A stretch of DNA of 64,000 bases from Nocardia sp. CC227C. GTDB taxonomy: Bacteria; Actinomycetota; Actinomycetes; Mycobacteriales; Mycobacteriaceae. The number at the start of each line of letters is the position of its first letter. Positions within the stretch are counted from its first letter, which is position 1. The notes under the pieces are model-generated. The model did no database searches, was not told the DNA's origin, and worked only from the letters and a program-made list of their open reading frames with translations. The stretch covers positions 79,760 through 143,759 of the forward strand of contig NZ_JASITE010000018.1 in NCBI RefSeq assembly GCF_030767025.1, given 5' to 3'. Positions 1 to 7,650 of the stretch are shown here, one piece after another. Position numbers and translations under genes: made by a program.

Positions 1-36
1 CGGAGGGAGGGGCCTTCTCGCGTTCAACGGGCAGTT

Positions 37-70
37 TCACTACCCGGTAGTGATTCTACAGAATTCTGTA
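37..70. repeat. Two adjacent short palindromes
   Basis: Positions 38-52 read CACTACCCGGTAGTG (6-base arms around CCG, extended by a T/A pair at 37 and 53). Positions 57-70 read TACAGAATTCTGTA, a perfect 14-base palindrome. They are four bases apart. No gene crosses them and they lie beyond the 3' end of the leftward gene at 151-435. Operators or part of an origin are possible; the sequence alone does not decide. Confidence 0.5.
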
Positions 71-150
71 CTTTTGACAGCCTGACAGTCTGTACTGCCG
101 AACCCTGTAATCCCTGCCCTACCAGCCATCTCACCTGCAAGATGGCCCGC

Positions 151-435
151 CTAGCGAGATCGCCGCCGGTCGCGATCCGAGTCGCGGGGCTTCTGCGGTC
201 CGGTGACGGGGGGATGCTTCAGGACGTAGCGTTGCAGTTCCAGCACGTGGGCGGCCTCCCAGCTTGCCCGGTTCAGCCGGTCACGTCGCTCGGGCGTCAC
301 TTCGGCGCGGCTCAGCCGGTAGTCGAGGGTTTTGATCTCGTGTCGGATCATGCAAATCTCCGCGCGCGGAGTATGGGCGCCGACTCGCTTCGCCCGGGCT
401 AGGAGGGCCGCGTACTGCTCTTCGAAGCTGCGCAT
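151..435 (-). CDS. Small charged helical protein, unknown function
   Basis: A 94-residue protein beginning MRSFEEQYAALLARAKRVG, rich in Arg, Glu and Ala, with no signal peptide or membrane segment. It looks largely helical and ends in a basic tail (DRDRRRSR). The start at 435 is preferred over an upstream in-frame ATG because GGAG sits nine bases before it. It is the leftmost gene seen in the mobile element and is transcribed in the same direction as the transfer operon. I do not recognise the family; a small DNA-binding or accessory element protein is possible but not shown. Confidence 0.55.
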   Translation of the reverse strand: MRSFEEQYAALLARAKRVGAHTPRAEICMIRHEIKTLDYRLSRAEVTPERRDRLNRASWEAAHVLELQRYVLKHPPVTGPQKPRDSDRDRRRSR

Positions 436-627
436 ATCGCTGATGTCTCCGTGCTCAGCCGGTAGGCGTCCGGCGGCGCCGCCGCACGCTGCTCGACCTG
501 GTTCCTTCCACCAGAGTGACATAGCGGTCGGACATTGCGACCGAAATGGGCGGATCTGCATCGGTCGGCTAGTACGTTCGAATCTGTCTGTCTACCAGGA
601 CATTTGACGGTTCTGCGTTGCTAGTTC

Positions 628-649
628 TTCGCCGCGAATTCGCGGCGAA
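628..649. repeat. 22-bp perfect palindrome
   Basis: TTCGCCGCGAA is followed directly by its exact complement with no spacer. It lies in a roughly 1.4-kb stretch (562-1969) of the element in which I see no convincing intact gene. Perfect palindromes of this size often mark operators or replication and transfer origins. The role here is unknown. Confidence 0.7.
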
Positions 650-841
650 TCGGCGGCATTCCTCGCGACAGTCAGGCTGGATACGGCCAGTACCGTCCGG
701 GATTCGTTGTGCGGTAGACCCGCCAACGGCCACTTGACAGCCCGTGTCCCTCTGGGCGGCCTGGCCCGCCGCCGAGGCGACGCTTTTCCGCGCCCCTCCG
801 GGGCGCGATGCACTTCGGTCGGACCGCGAGAGCCTGGCTTG

Positions 842-996
842 TGCTGTGTCCCTCCGGTATGGCCTGGGGCGTCTCCGATCACAGCCGCGGTTCTGGCCCG
901 CGCCCTCCGGACCGACCGCGAGATACCGATGCCAAGCGCGCGGGACAGGTTCCGGCTGTGATAGCCCCGGAAAGGCCATACCGGAGGGACACAGCA
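842..996. repeat. 23-bp inverted repeat around a 109-bp spacer
   Basis: Positions 842-864 and 974-996 are exact inverted copies (core GTGTCCCTCCGGTATGGCC). The 109-base spacer contains no plausible gene. A partial third copy of the arm (GTGTCCCTC) lies at about 745. The arrangement could fold into a large stem-loop in single-stranded DNA or RNA, or serve as paired protein-binding sites. It is part of the palindrome-rich, apparently non-coding zone at 562-1969. Confidence 0.7.
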
Positions 997-1203
997 CCCC
1001 GCGCGCCGACCGCGCGGCCGTCAGGTCGCCGACCCTGGCACGGGACCGGTCCGAGTCACGACACTGAGCACCATGCATAGCCACGTGCCTAGACCGCAGC
1101 AGAGGCAGACGACTTCACCACACCTCCGTACTCCTCCGTACGCCAAGGCAACTCGCTCGCAAACGTTCCGATACCCGCCTTACGCAACCCGATTCGTTGT
1201 TCT

Positions 1204-1399
1204 TCTCTTCACCACCACACCAACCCTCACCTACTTGATTCTTTTGATTTCTGATTGCTCCCCACCCCCACCCAGTTCGACATCTCATCGTCCGTTCACG
1301 AAGTGGGCGATGAGATGTCGAACTGGGTGGGGGTGGGGAGTGAGCAGGAATCATGCCTTTCGCCCCAGCTCAGCGAGTGTTGGTGTGGTGGTGAAGAGA
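1204..1399. repeat. Nested long inverted repeats (33 bp and 21 bp)
   Basis: The inner arms at 1258-1290 and 1308-1340 are perfect 33-base inverted copies with a 17-base loop. The outer arms at 1204-1224 and 1379-1399 are perfect 21-base inverted copies that include CACCACCACACCAAC and its complement. The element is therefore a two-tier cruciform of 196 bases. Both strands appear to encode the same peptide here, which is an artefact of this symmetry. A transfer or replication origin, a folded RNA or a MITE-like insertion are all possible. Confidence 0.8.
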
Positions 1400-1717
1400 C
1401 GCGAAAACCCCGCACCCTCTTGTATGCCTATTTCGCGCGACTTTTGCGCGTTTTTCGCGCCCTCGGCAGCCATCGTGATCGACTGCCGAGAGCCGATGCC
1501 GTGACACGGGACGGCCCTTCCTCGGCGGGACAGTGTGTGCCCGGCCCTCGGGTCGTTCAAGGGCGCTCCTGCGTCGCGTCGCCTGACGGCGATGGCCTGG
1601 CGGCCACCCTTGAGCAACCCGCTGTCCGGGCACGACAAGCCTTCGGAGGAAGGGGCCGGGGAACAGTCGGGGGATCAACCCGGATGCCGCGGACACGAGC
1701 AGCCGGAAGCCGCGGAC

Positions 1718-1759
1718 ACGACAGAGCCTCCGCCGAGTGCGGGGCGGAGGCTCTGTCGT
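1718..1759. terminator. Strong 17-bp stem-loop
   Basis: Arms 1718-1734 and 1743-1759 are perfect complements with an 8-base loop, starting ACGACAGAGCCTCCGCC. There is no T-run, as is common for actinobacterial terminators. It lies just past the stop codon (1766-1768) of the leftward gene fragment at 1766-1930, which fits a terminator for that vanished gene. Confidence 0.6.
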
Positions 1760-1765
1760 TCGTGG

Positions 1766-1930
1766 TTATGCGGCGGGGGGTTGGTTGTCTGTGGGGTGTT
1801 CGGCGAGCAGGTTCGCGATGATGTGATCGGCAACTGCGCGGCTGGCCGGTTCGGTATCGACTCCCCATTTCCGGCGTAAGGATTGGTGATCGCACGAGCG
1901 AAACCACCAGCGCCGAAAGTGAATTCGTTG
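1766..1930 (-). pseudogene. 3' end fragment of a lost gene
   Basis: This leftward frame is open for 54 codons and ends in TAA at 1766, immediately before a strong hairpin. The peptide includes CDHQSLRRKWGVDTE and ends LLAEHPTDNQPPAA, which reads like a real C-terminus rather than a shadow. No start codon is present, and an in-frame TGA (1931-1933) lies upstream. I interpret it as the C-terminal remnant of a gene whose 5' part was lost. The family is not recognised. Confidence 0.4.
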
Positions 1931-1969
1931 TCAAGCATCGTGATCCCCCGCGCGGCCTATGATGGCCTC

Positions 1970-2572
1970 GTGAAAATGAGAAAGATCGTCGCCACAGCTG
2001 CGCTCACCATCGGCGCCATGGCTATCACGGGGGGCACATCGTATGCGGCGCCGGAATCGAACGCACAGGATGTGCAGGCTGTTTCGCAGCTGTCCGGAGA
2101 CCAGGGCGGCATCCACTACGACGTGGTTCGCTCCGATACGGACCAGACCGTCACCACCACCCTGACCGGGGGCACGTTCCAGCTCACCGACGCCGCGGTG
2201 AACATCCTCGACGGAAACGGCATCGTCACTTCCACGATGCCGCTCTCGGTGACCATCGACGGCACCGATCAGGTGCTCTCGTTGAACCCCAGCATCGCTG
2301 ACGACGGCGCCGCACTGGTCGCACACCCGACCGCCACCGCCGTCGCGGAGGGCACCGCCCAAACCGGCAGCGCCAACGCGGCGGCCGGCGCGCTCATCGG
2401 GGGCATCCTCGGTCTCGTGGTCACCGTCATCAGCCTCGGTTTCGGGTTCATGGCGATACCCGCCGGGATCCTGGGCGGTGCGGTGATCGGCGGCCTCAGC
2501 GGCTCCGGCGCGCCGAACAGCACCCGGCCGTGCTACGTCCCCCCGAACACCAACCTGGCGTACTGCTACTGA
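1970..2572 (+). CDS. Secreted protein with C-terminal glycine-rich membrane segment
   Basis: A 200-residue protein, GTG start at 1970 (an ATG two codons on is also possible). The N-terminus MKMRKIVATAALTIGAMA then GGTSYAAP is a clear Sec signal peptide with an Ala-X-Ala cleavage site. The middle is a beta-rich polar domain. A hydrophobic Gly/Ala stretch near residues 145-185 (LIGGILGLVVTVIS onward) could insert in a membrane. The end contains two Cys (RPCYVPP and AYCY). It is transcribed away from the transfer operon and followed by a strong terminator, so it looks like an independent cargo gene. Function unknown. Confidence 0.75.
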   Translation: MKMRKIVATAALTIGAMAITGGTSYAAPESNAQDVQAVSQLSGDQGGIHYDVVRSDTDQTVTTTLTGGTFQLTDAAVNILDGNGIVTSTMPLSVTIDGTDQVLSLNPSIADDGAALVAHPTATAVAEGTAQTGSANAAAGALIGGILGLVVTVISLGFGFMAIPAGILGGAVIGGLSGSGAPNSTRPCYVPPNTNLAYCY

Positions 2573-2610
2573 CCGCTGAGAGCCGTAAACCGCACCTCAC
2601 CATCGCTTTC

Positions 2611-2642
2611 GAGCCGGTGCCAGCTTCCGCTGGCACCGGCTC
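2611..2642. terminator. Terminator after the secreted protein gene
   Basis: A perfect 13-base stem (GAGCCGGTGCCAG) closes a 6-base loop and is followed within six bases by TTTT at 2649-2652. It lies 38 bases past the stop of the secreted protein gene, between that gene and the 3' end of the leftward operon, so it may work in both directions. Confidence 0.8.
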
Positions 2643-2731
2643 GAGACGCTTTTCATACCCTGATCTGTGACGATCTGAGAGACCGCCGGTCGTATCCCGT
2701 TGCCGTGAGCCGAAATTCACGTCCCGGAAGC

Positions 2732-3178
2732 CTAAGAGGGCGGTGCGATGTAGGCACCGAGGTTGTAGACGCGGCCGTAGCCGCTCTCGGCCGGGCCGAC
2801 GTAGAGCAGGCCCTCGATCCGGCCGCCGATGGCCAGGCCGCCCGCGCGTGCCCGACGCACACCCGCGCTGATGGCGCGGGCGATGTCACGGTCCAGGGTG
2901 ATCGTGCGCAGCCCGTCGTCCTGGTCGTCGTCGCGGGAGTCGGTCTCGACGATGAGCTGCGAGTCGATCACCGGGTCACCAGCCGCGGCGGGTGTCGGTT
3001 TGCGGTTGACCCAGTACAGGGGCTGTCCCTGGCTGTTGTGGCGGTGGCGGCGCACGACCGAGACGATCTCGCCGCTCACGCCGTGGCCGGGCTGCACGTC
3101 CTTGCCGAACGGGTTGCGGGCACCGGTGCCCATCAGCTCGGCGTTGATCAGGTCCAGGTCGGTCAGAGCGTTGGTCAT
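2732..3178 (-). CDS. Mobile-element protein of about 150 residues, unknown function
   Basis: A 148-residue protein, last gene of the leftward operon. The ATG at 3178 is chosen because GGAGG lies eight bases upstream; a longer frame to 3307 lacks such a site. The N-terminal pattern DLINAELMGTGARNPFG, then a short beta-rich domain with an acidic insert (DSRDDDQDDG), resembles a family of small proteins from actinobacterial phages and integrative elements, known to me only as hypothetical. A nucleic-acid-binding role is a guess. It stands 145 bases beyond the DUF2637 gene, so it is expressed from the operon or from its own promoter. Confidence 0.7.
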   Translation of the reverse strand: MTNALTDLDLINAELMGTGARNPFGKDVQPGHGVSGEIVSVVRRHRHNSQGQPLYWVNRKPTPAAAGDPVIDSQLIVETDSRDDDQDDGLRTITLDRDIARAISAGVRRARAGGLAIGGRIEGLLYVGPAESGYGRVYNLGAYIAPPS

Positions 3179-3322
3179 GATGGTGTCCTCCAAGAGGTTT
3201 CGGAGATGGAAAGGGAATCGAGCGGGGCAGGCTGCCTGCCTGTCCCGGCAGAGCGGCGACGCTGTGCGCCCCGGGCGCGGGAGGGACCGCCGCGAACCCT
3301 CCCGCACCCTCGGGGTGATCGG

Positions 3323-4144
3323 TCAGCGAACCAGGCTCAGCACCTCCCCACCGTCTTGTGGGTCGTCGTCGGCGGCGGCGATGATCTGCCCGACGCGGGA
3401 GCTGGACAGCCCGACCGCGGCGGCGATGGCGCGCATCGATTCCCCGGCCGCGTACCGTCGCCGGATCTCCGCGTCCCGCTCGGCGACCGGATCGGTGTCC
3501 ACCGTCTCGGCCGTGACCGGCTGGCCGCTGTCCAGCGCTGGACGCTCGCTGTCCAGGCCCGTCCAGTCGCTGTCCAGCCCTGTCCAGTCGGTGTCCAGTC
3601 CGGTCGGGTCGCTGTCCAGTCGGGTGGCCTCGGCGTGCACCGGGCTCGGGTCCGTTTCCGGCTCCGGCTGCGGGGCGCGGGGGACCTCGATCAGTGCGGT
3701 CAGGCCGTGGGTGGCGGCCAACCCGAACAACGGGGCGGCACCGGCGACGAACGCCGCGATCGTCGCAGGCAGCACGCGCTGACCGGATTCCGCAGCGTGG
3801 AGGCCATTTCCGACCACGCTGATCAGCTCGGCGGCGAACAACTCACCCCAAAAGAACCACAGGGTTGTTTTCGGGATCGTGACGCCCTGGCGGGCGCGGC
3901 GCTGCAACGACACCAGCGCCACAGCGGACTGGACAATGGCGCCGTCGACGAAAATCGGTCCGGCCCACGCCAACCGCGGACTGATCCCTGCCATGACCGC
4001 CAGCTCGGTCAAGGCCGCGAACGACCACGCGAACGCTCCGGCACCGATGACGATCGTCATTGCCAGCGCGGTCAGCTCCGCGAGATCGAACCGGCCACTG
4101 GACAGCCGCTGGACAGACTGGACACCCGTGGTGGACGCGGTCAT
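3323..4144 (-). CDS. DUF2637 membrane protein with C-terminal HTH
   Basis: A 273-residue protein. ATG at 4144 overlaps the upstream stop by 4 bases, with GAGGAGGG before it. Residues about 20-150 hold four hydrophobic helices typical of DUF2637 (SpdB-like) proteins of actinobacterial conjugative elements. Residues about 160-215 are a linker with repeats of the type TGLDSDW. The last 60 residues (ERDAEIRRRYAAGESMRAIA and SSSRVGQII) form a resolvase/sigma-like HTH. The family is linked to plasmid spread between hyphal or neighbouring cells. A membrane protein carrying its own DNA-binding head suggests tethering of element DNA, which is inference. Confidence 0.85.
   Translation of the reverse strand: MTASTTGVQSVQRLSSGRFDLAELTALAMTIVIGAGAFAWSFAALTELAVMAGISPRLAWAGPIFVDGAIVQSAVALVSLQRRARQGVTIPKTTLWFFWGELFAAELISVVGNGLHAAESGQRVLPATIAAFVAGAAPLFGLAATHGLTALIEVPRAPQPEPETDPSPVHAEATRLDSDPTGLDTDWTGLDSDWTGLDSERPALDSGQPVTAETVDTDPVAERDAEIRRRYAAGESMRAIAAAVGLSSSRVGQIIAAADDDPQDGGEVLSLVR
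3527..3625. repeat. Short tandem repeats inside the DUF2637 gene
   Basis: Five or so degenerate units built on GTCCAGTCGCTGTCCAG encode the repeated LDSD/LDTD motif of the linker. The unit is around 21-24 bases, so copy number can change without breaking the frame. Confidence 0.7.
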
Positions 4145-4572
4145 CGGTCGTACCCTCCTCGGTCGGCGGACGCGGTCCACGGGCTCCACGCCGGAGGGCG
4201 GATCAGCCGCTCCTGCTCGGCGTGCAGGGCGTGCCCGGCCAACTGATCCAGCGCGTCGTCCAGGTCGCTGGCCAACTCCCGGTTACGGTCTGCCAGGTCC
4301 GCAGCCCGATGCTCGGCCGCGTCCAGCGCGGCGGTCACCTGCGCCAGCTGTTCCTCCAGCTCCGCGGCCCGCTGATTCGCTGCGGTCAACCGCGCCTGAA
4401 GATCACCACCACCGCCCGGCGTCTCGGGCGCCATCCGGGCCGCCGCCACGGGCGTAGCCGTGGCCGTGGACGTGGTGCAGACCGGGGTCCGTGGTGCGGT
4501 CCGGGTGAGCGTCTGGCCGGGCTCGGCGACCGCCTGGGCGGGCATGGTCGCCGCGATGGGCGGGGCGCTCAC
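4141..4572 (-). CDS. Coiled-coil protein of the transfer operon
   Basis: A 143-residue protein. It overlaps both neighbours by 4 bases (ATGA). The first 55 residues are Ala/Thr/Pro-rich and disordered. Residues about 57-115 form a heptad coiled coil (AANQRAAELEEQLAQVTAAL). The C-terminus DRGGYDR matches the end of four other operon proteins. No enzyme motif is visible. It is probably a structural or adaptor protein; function unknown. Confidence 0.7.
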   Translation of the reverse strand: MSAPPIAATMPAQAVAEPGQTLTRTAPRTPVCTTSTATATPVAAARMAPETPGGGGDLQARLTAANQRAAELEEQLAQVTAALDAAEHRAADLADRNRELASDLDDALDQLAGHALHAEQERLIRPPAWSPWTASADRGGYDR

Positions 4573-5396
4573 CGGTCGATCCCGTCTCGCTCGCTGGCCT
4601 CCGTGTGCGCGGAGAGCGCGTTACCGGGCCGGTAGTCGGCCAGCGCCGACGGCGTACCCGCCGCCGATGCTTCACGCTCCCGCACCCGGGTCACATAGTG
4701 AGAGGTCAGCAGCCTTGCCTCGTCGCGTTCGATGCCGTGCTCGGCGATGTAGCGGGCCTGCTCCTCGCTGCGCTGCTCGATTCGAGACAGCAGACCGCAG
4801 TCCTGGAGCAGGGCCAGTCGGCGCTCCGACTCCGCGCGGTCGTCGGTCCACCGCAGCGTCGCGTCCGACAGGTAGTCCCATTCCATGGCCCAGCGCTCCT
4901 CGGCAAGCCACGGGTCCGCGTACTCGGCATACTCGACGCTGTTGGCGGGGTCGTACTCCTCGGGGTTGTCCGGGTAGGCACCCCACGCGTGCATGAAGTC
5001 GGAGCGCATCTGCTGCTCGATCTTCGATTCGATCCTGTGGGTGGGGTCGGTAATGTCGTTCATTGGTTCGGTGTCCTCTCGATGCGATGTTGTGGTGATG
5101 TCGGGCCATCGGCCGGGGCCGGTCAGGTCGCGGGCCTGCGACTGACCGCGCCGCGTCGCCGGGTCCATGCCGGGCGGGGCCTCGCCCGGCATGGTCGACG
5201 CCGTCTCGCTGTCGACACCTCGGGTGAACCAGTAGCCGTGATCGTCGATCTCCTCGATCACGCGGATTGACGCAGCGGCGTCGTGGTGGTCGACAGGGTG
5301 TGCCTCGTGCGCCCACCATCCGCCGGTTGGGCACTCGATCCAGTTGATAGCGCCGTCACAGGTCGTGCAGGTGGCGGTGATCTGTTCGCCGCTCAC
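4569..5396 (-). CDS. Unknown operon protein with possible zinc-binding N-terminus
   Basis: A 275-residue protein. The first 40 residues carry CTTC, then C and two His (CPTGGWWAHEAHPVDHH), which could bind zinc. Residues 112 onward form an acidic, Trp-rich helical domain (AEERWAMEWDYL). The tail SALADYRPGNALSAH ending ERDGIDR is the shared operon tail. An internal in-frame ATG at 5063 (MNDITDPTH) has GAGAGG upstream, so the two halves may once have been, or may still act as, separate genes. Function not recognised. Confidence 0.65.
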   Translation of the reverse strand: MSGEQITATCTTCDGAINWIECPTGGWWAHEAHPVDHHDAAASIRVIEEIDDHGYWFTRGVDSETASTMPGEAPPGMDPATRRGQSQARDLTGPGRWPDITTTSHREDTEPMNDITDPTHRIESKIEQQMRSDFMHAWGAYPDNPEEYDPANSVEYAEYADPWLAEERWAMEWDYLSDATLRWTDDRAESERRLALLQDCGLLSRIEQRSEEQARYIAEHGIERDEARLLTSHYVTRVREREASAAGTPSALADYRPGNALSAHTEASERDGIDR

Positions 5397-7057
5397 CGCT
5401 CCATCCCGTCCCGGTCGTGCCCGTTGGTGCGGGTGACAGCGTCGGCCAGCGCGCTGCCGGGCTGGTAGTCGGCCAGTGCCGAACGCCCGGACTCACGCGC
5501 TGCGGTCTTGGCCTGCTCGGCTTGGCGTTCGGGGCTGCCGTACCGCTCATGTGCCGGGGTGCGCGCGACGAGCTTGCGCACCGCCTCATCCCGCTCGCCG
5601 CGCAGTTGATCCCGCTCCGCGGTGAGCTGTTCAGCGATCTGAGTGAGCTGCTGAGTCTGCGCGAGCAGAGCGTCCCGCTGCTCGGCCAACTCGTTGGTCT
5701 GCCCCGCGATCCCCTGCGCCTGCTCCGACTCCGACCGGGTCACCGTGGACACCGACTGCGGCGTCTCCCGCTGCGCGGTGCCGATCCGCACGGCCTCATC
5801 GCGTCGTCGCTCCTGTTGCACGCCTTCGGTTTCCCGCTCGGGTGCGGTGCGGTGCTGTTCGGTGCTGTCCCACCACTCGGTCACTTCGTCGGTGACGAAT
5901 TGCTGGGCACCTTCGGCCCGGAACACCGGTTCGGCGTTGCCTTGGCCGTCGGTGTCGTAGGCGGTGACCAGCACGGTGGAATCGGGCGCCGGCCGAATCG
6001 TGGTGACCTGATCGTGGGTCCACACCGCCGACTCGATCTCGCTGCCGTGACGGGCGTGGGCGTAGACCACCCGATCCGCGCCCTCGGGCAGATAGGACAC
6101 CGTGCTGGCGAATCGACCGGTTTCGCGCCCACTCATGCGGGCCTGCGGCGGGTCGCGGTGCACCTGCCCGGCCAGGGTCCGCTCCCGCAGCATCGCCTCC
6201 CGCGCGGCCAGCTGCTCGCCCACGACCTCGGGGCGGCCCCGCTCGGTGTATCTCGTCGCGCCGTGGTGCCGGTCGTAGGTCTGGACCTGCACCGTGGCGC
6301 CCTCGATCCACAGGCTGTGATCGATGCTGCGGCACATCCATTCGGTGGCGCCCTGCTCGGTCGGGAACGACCGGGCCTCGGTCATCGTGCCGCCGCGGCT
6401 GTCGGTCCAGGTCATCTGCCCGCGGTAGCGGCGCTGATCGGGCTGCGCCTTCTCGATCCGAGCCAACTCGGCCTGTTCGCGGTTCGCGCGCCGCGCGGCA
6501 TCCAACCCGGATTCCCACGACACCCGTTCGGCAGCGGCACGCTGCTGCATGCCCACCGTTTCACGGGCCACCAGCGCCCGATACCGCAGCGCTTCCACGC
6601 CTTTGACCTTGTGGGCGTGGCTGAACAGGTTCCCGGTCTCGTACTCGGGAAACACGGTGGCCGCGTCCAAACCGTCCAGGGCAATGCCCTGCTCGGTGCG
6701 GGTCAGATGGTTGTTGGTGATGAACTGGGCGGCCAGGTCGGCGCGGTGCTGGGCCAGAGCCTGGGCGTCACGGGCTCGGCGGTCGTAATCGACTCGCGGG
6801 TCGTGGGTGCGGGCGGCGACGGCGAGACTGTGGGCGCGGTAGCGGTCCACGGCCTGGCTGGTCCAGGTCAGCTGGTCGGCGCGGGCCTGGACCTGTTCGC
6901 GCTGCTCGGTCCGCAGCACTCGCGAGATCCCCTTGCGGGCTCGGCGGCGTTCCAGCCATCCGCTGGCCTGGGAGTACCGGCGCATCGCCGACAGCATCGC
7001 GGCACTGAATTTGCGTGCCTCACCAGCGATTTCGTCGACAGCATTGGGGTCAGACAT
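5393..7057 (-). CDS. Large operon protein of unknown function with C-terminal coiled coil
   Basis: A 554-residue protein. ATG at 7057 has GAAAGGAAG upstream. It is Arg-, Glu- and Gln-rich with long helices (residues 1-120 and 160-215), a mixed beta domain around 215-400 (GQMTWTDSRGGTMTEARSF), and a clear coiled coil near 445-505 (NELAEQRDALLAQTQQLTQI). The tail SALADYQPGSALADAV ending RDGMER is shared with other operon proteins. No signal peptide, membrane segment or nucleotide-binding motif is visible. Its size and position after the coupling-protein gene suggest a transfer accessory or translocated protein, which is inference. Confidence 0.7.
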   Translation of the reverse strand: MSDPNAVDEIAGEARKFSAAMLSAMRRYSQASGWLERRRARKGISRVLRTEQREQVQARADQLTWTSQAVDRYRAHSLAVAARTHDPRVDYDRRARDAQALAQHRADLAAQFITNNHLTRTEQGIALDGLDAATVFPEYETGNLFSHAHKVKGVEALRYRALVARETVGMQQRAAAERVSWESGLDAARRANREQAELARIEKAQPDQRRYRGQMTWTDSRGGTMTEARSFPTEQGATEWMCRSIDHSLWIEGATVQVQTYDRHHGATRYTERGRPEVVGEQLAAREAMLRERTLAGQVHRDPPQARMSGRETGRFASTVSYLPEGADRVVYAHARHGSEIESAVWTHDQVTTIRPAPDSTVLVTAYDTDGQGNAEPVFRAEGAQQFVTDEVTEWWDSTEQHRTAPERETEGVQQERRRDEAVRIGTAQRETPQSVSTVTRSESEQAQGIAGQTNELAEQRDALLAQTQQLTQIAEQLTAERDQLRGERDEAVRKLVARTPAHERYGSPERQAEQAKTAARESGRSALADYQPGSALADAVTRTNGHDRDGMER

Positions 7058-7099
7058 GGGTCGGACTTCCTTTCAATGGGTGTTACTGAAGGACCGGAT

Positions 7100-7621
7100 C
7101 TACTGCGATCCGGGGTCTGTGGAGGTGCGGCGGGCCTCGTAGGTGTGGCGCCGTTCGTCCAGGCGGGTCACCCGCTGCCGGAATGCGGCGTAGGTGTCGG
7201 TGACGACGGCGGTGAGCATGCGGACCGTGTCGGCGGGTCCGGGGCGTCCGGCGCAGTGCCACCAGGCGAAAGCAGCCAGCGCGACCACGTACAGCGCGAG
7301 CGGGCCGGGCAGCGGCAGCACCGCGACCGCGACGGCCGCGGCGCCCGTGGCCGCTACGGCTGGTCCCCAGATCCGCAGCCCGTCTCGGGTTTTGGTGATC
7401 CTGTCGGTGTGGGGGGTGACGGTGCGGCCCACGGTGCCGCCGTCGGGGATGACGGGTACCAGCTGGGTGGCCAGTTGGGCGGCGGTGGTTCCGGCCATGT
7501 CGGCGGTGAGCGCGTCGAGTACCTGCTGTTCGTGGGTTTGCTCGGCGGTGCTGCGCCCGTCCAGGTCTTCGCCGTGGTTCTCGGGGCGGTCTTCGGGGTC
7601 GATCGGGTTCGGGGTGGACAT
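7100..7621 (-). CDS. Small membrane protein of the transfer operon
   Basis: A 173-residue protein with AAGGAG upstream of ATG at 7621. About 85 polar residues precede a helical hairpin (GPAVAATGAAAVAVAVLPLP, then LALYVVALAAFAWWHC), followed by a basic cytoplasmic tail. It lies directly after the coupling-protein gene. Small two-helix proteins next to VirD4-type ATPases often help form the transfer channel. Homology was not recognised. Confidence 0.7.
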   Translation of the reverse strand: MSTPNPIDPEDRPENHGEDLDGRSTAEQTHEQQVLDALTADMAGTTAAQLATQLVPVIPDGGTVGRTVTPHTDRITKTRDGLRIWGPAVAATGAAAVAVAVLPLPGPLALYVVALAAFAWWHCAGRPGPADTVRMLTAVVTDTYAAFRQRVTRLDERRHTYEARRTSTDPGSQ

Positions 7622-7650
7622 CGTCGTATCTCCTTGTGGTCGTGGTGGTG

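Noticed and set aside
74..111. Promoter from TTGACA at 74-79
   Set aside because: No -10 hexamer lies at 16-19 bases; candidate hexamers are at 12 or 26 bases and no rightward gene follows.
569..1084. Leftward open frame of 171 codons in the palindrome zone
   Set aside because: Composition is Arg/Ala/Pro-rich without folds, it crosses a 23-bp inverted repeat, and no start signal precedes it.
1073..1504. Proline-rich ORFs on both strands over the inverted repeats
   Set aside because: Both arise from the symmetry of the 33-bp and 21-bp arms and have no ribosome-binding sites.
2705..4246. Long rightward open frame of 513 codons
   Set aside because: It runs antisense to the DUF2637 gene and its neighbours, is very Arg/Ala/Gly-rich without motifs, and is explained by high GC content.
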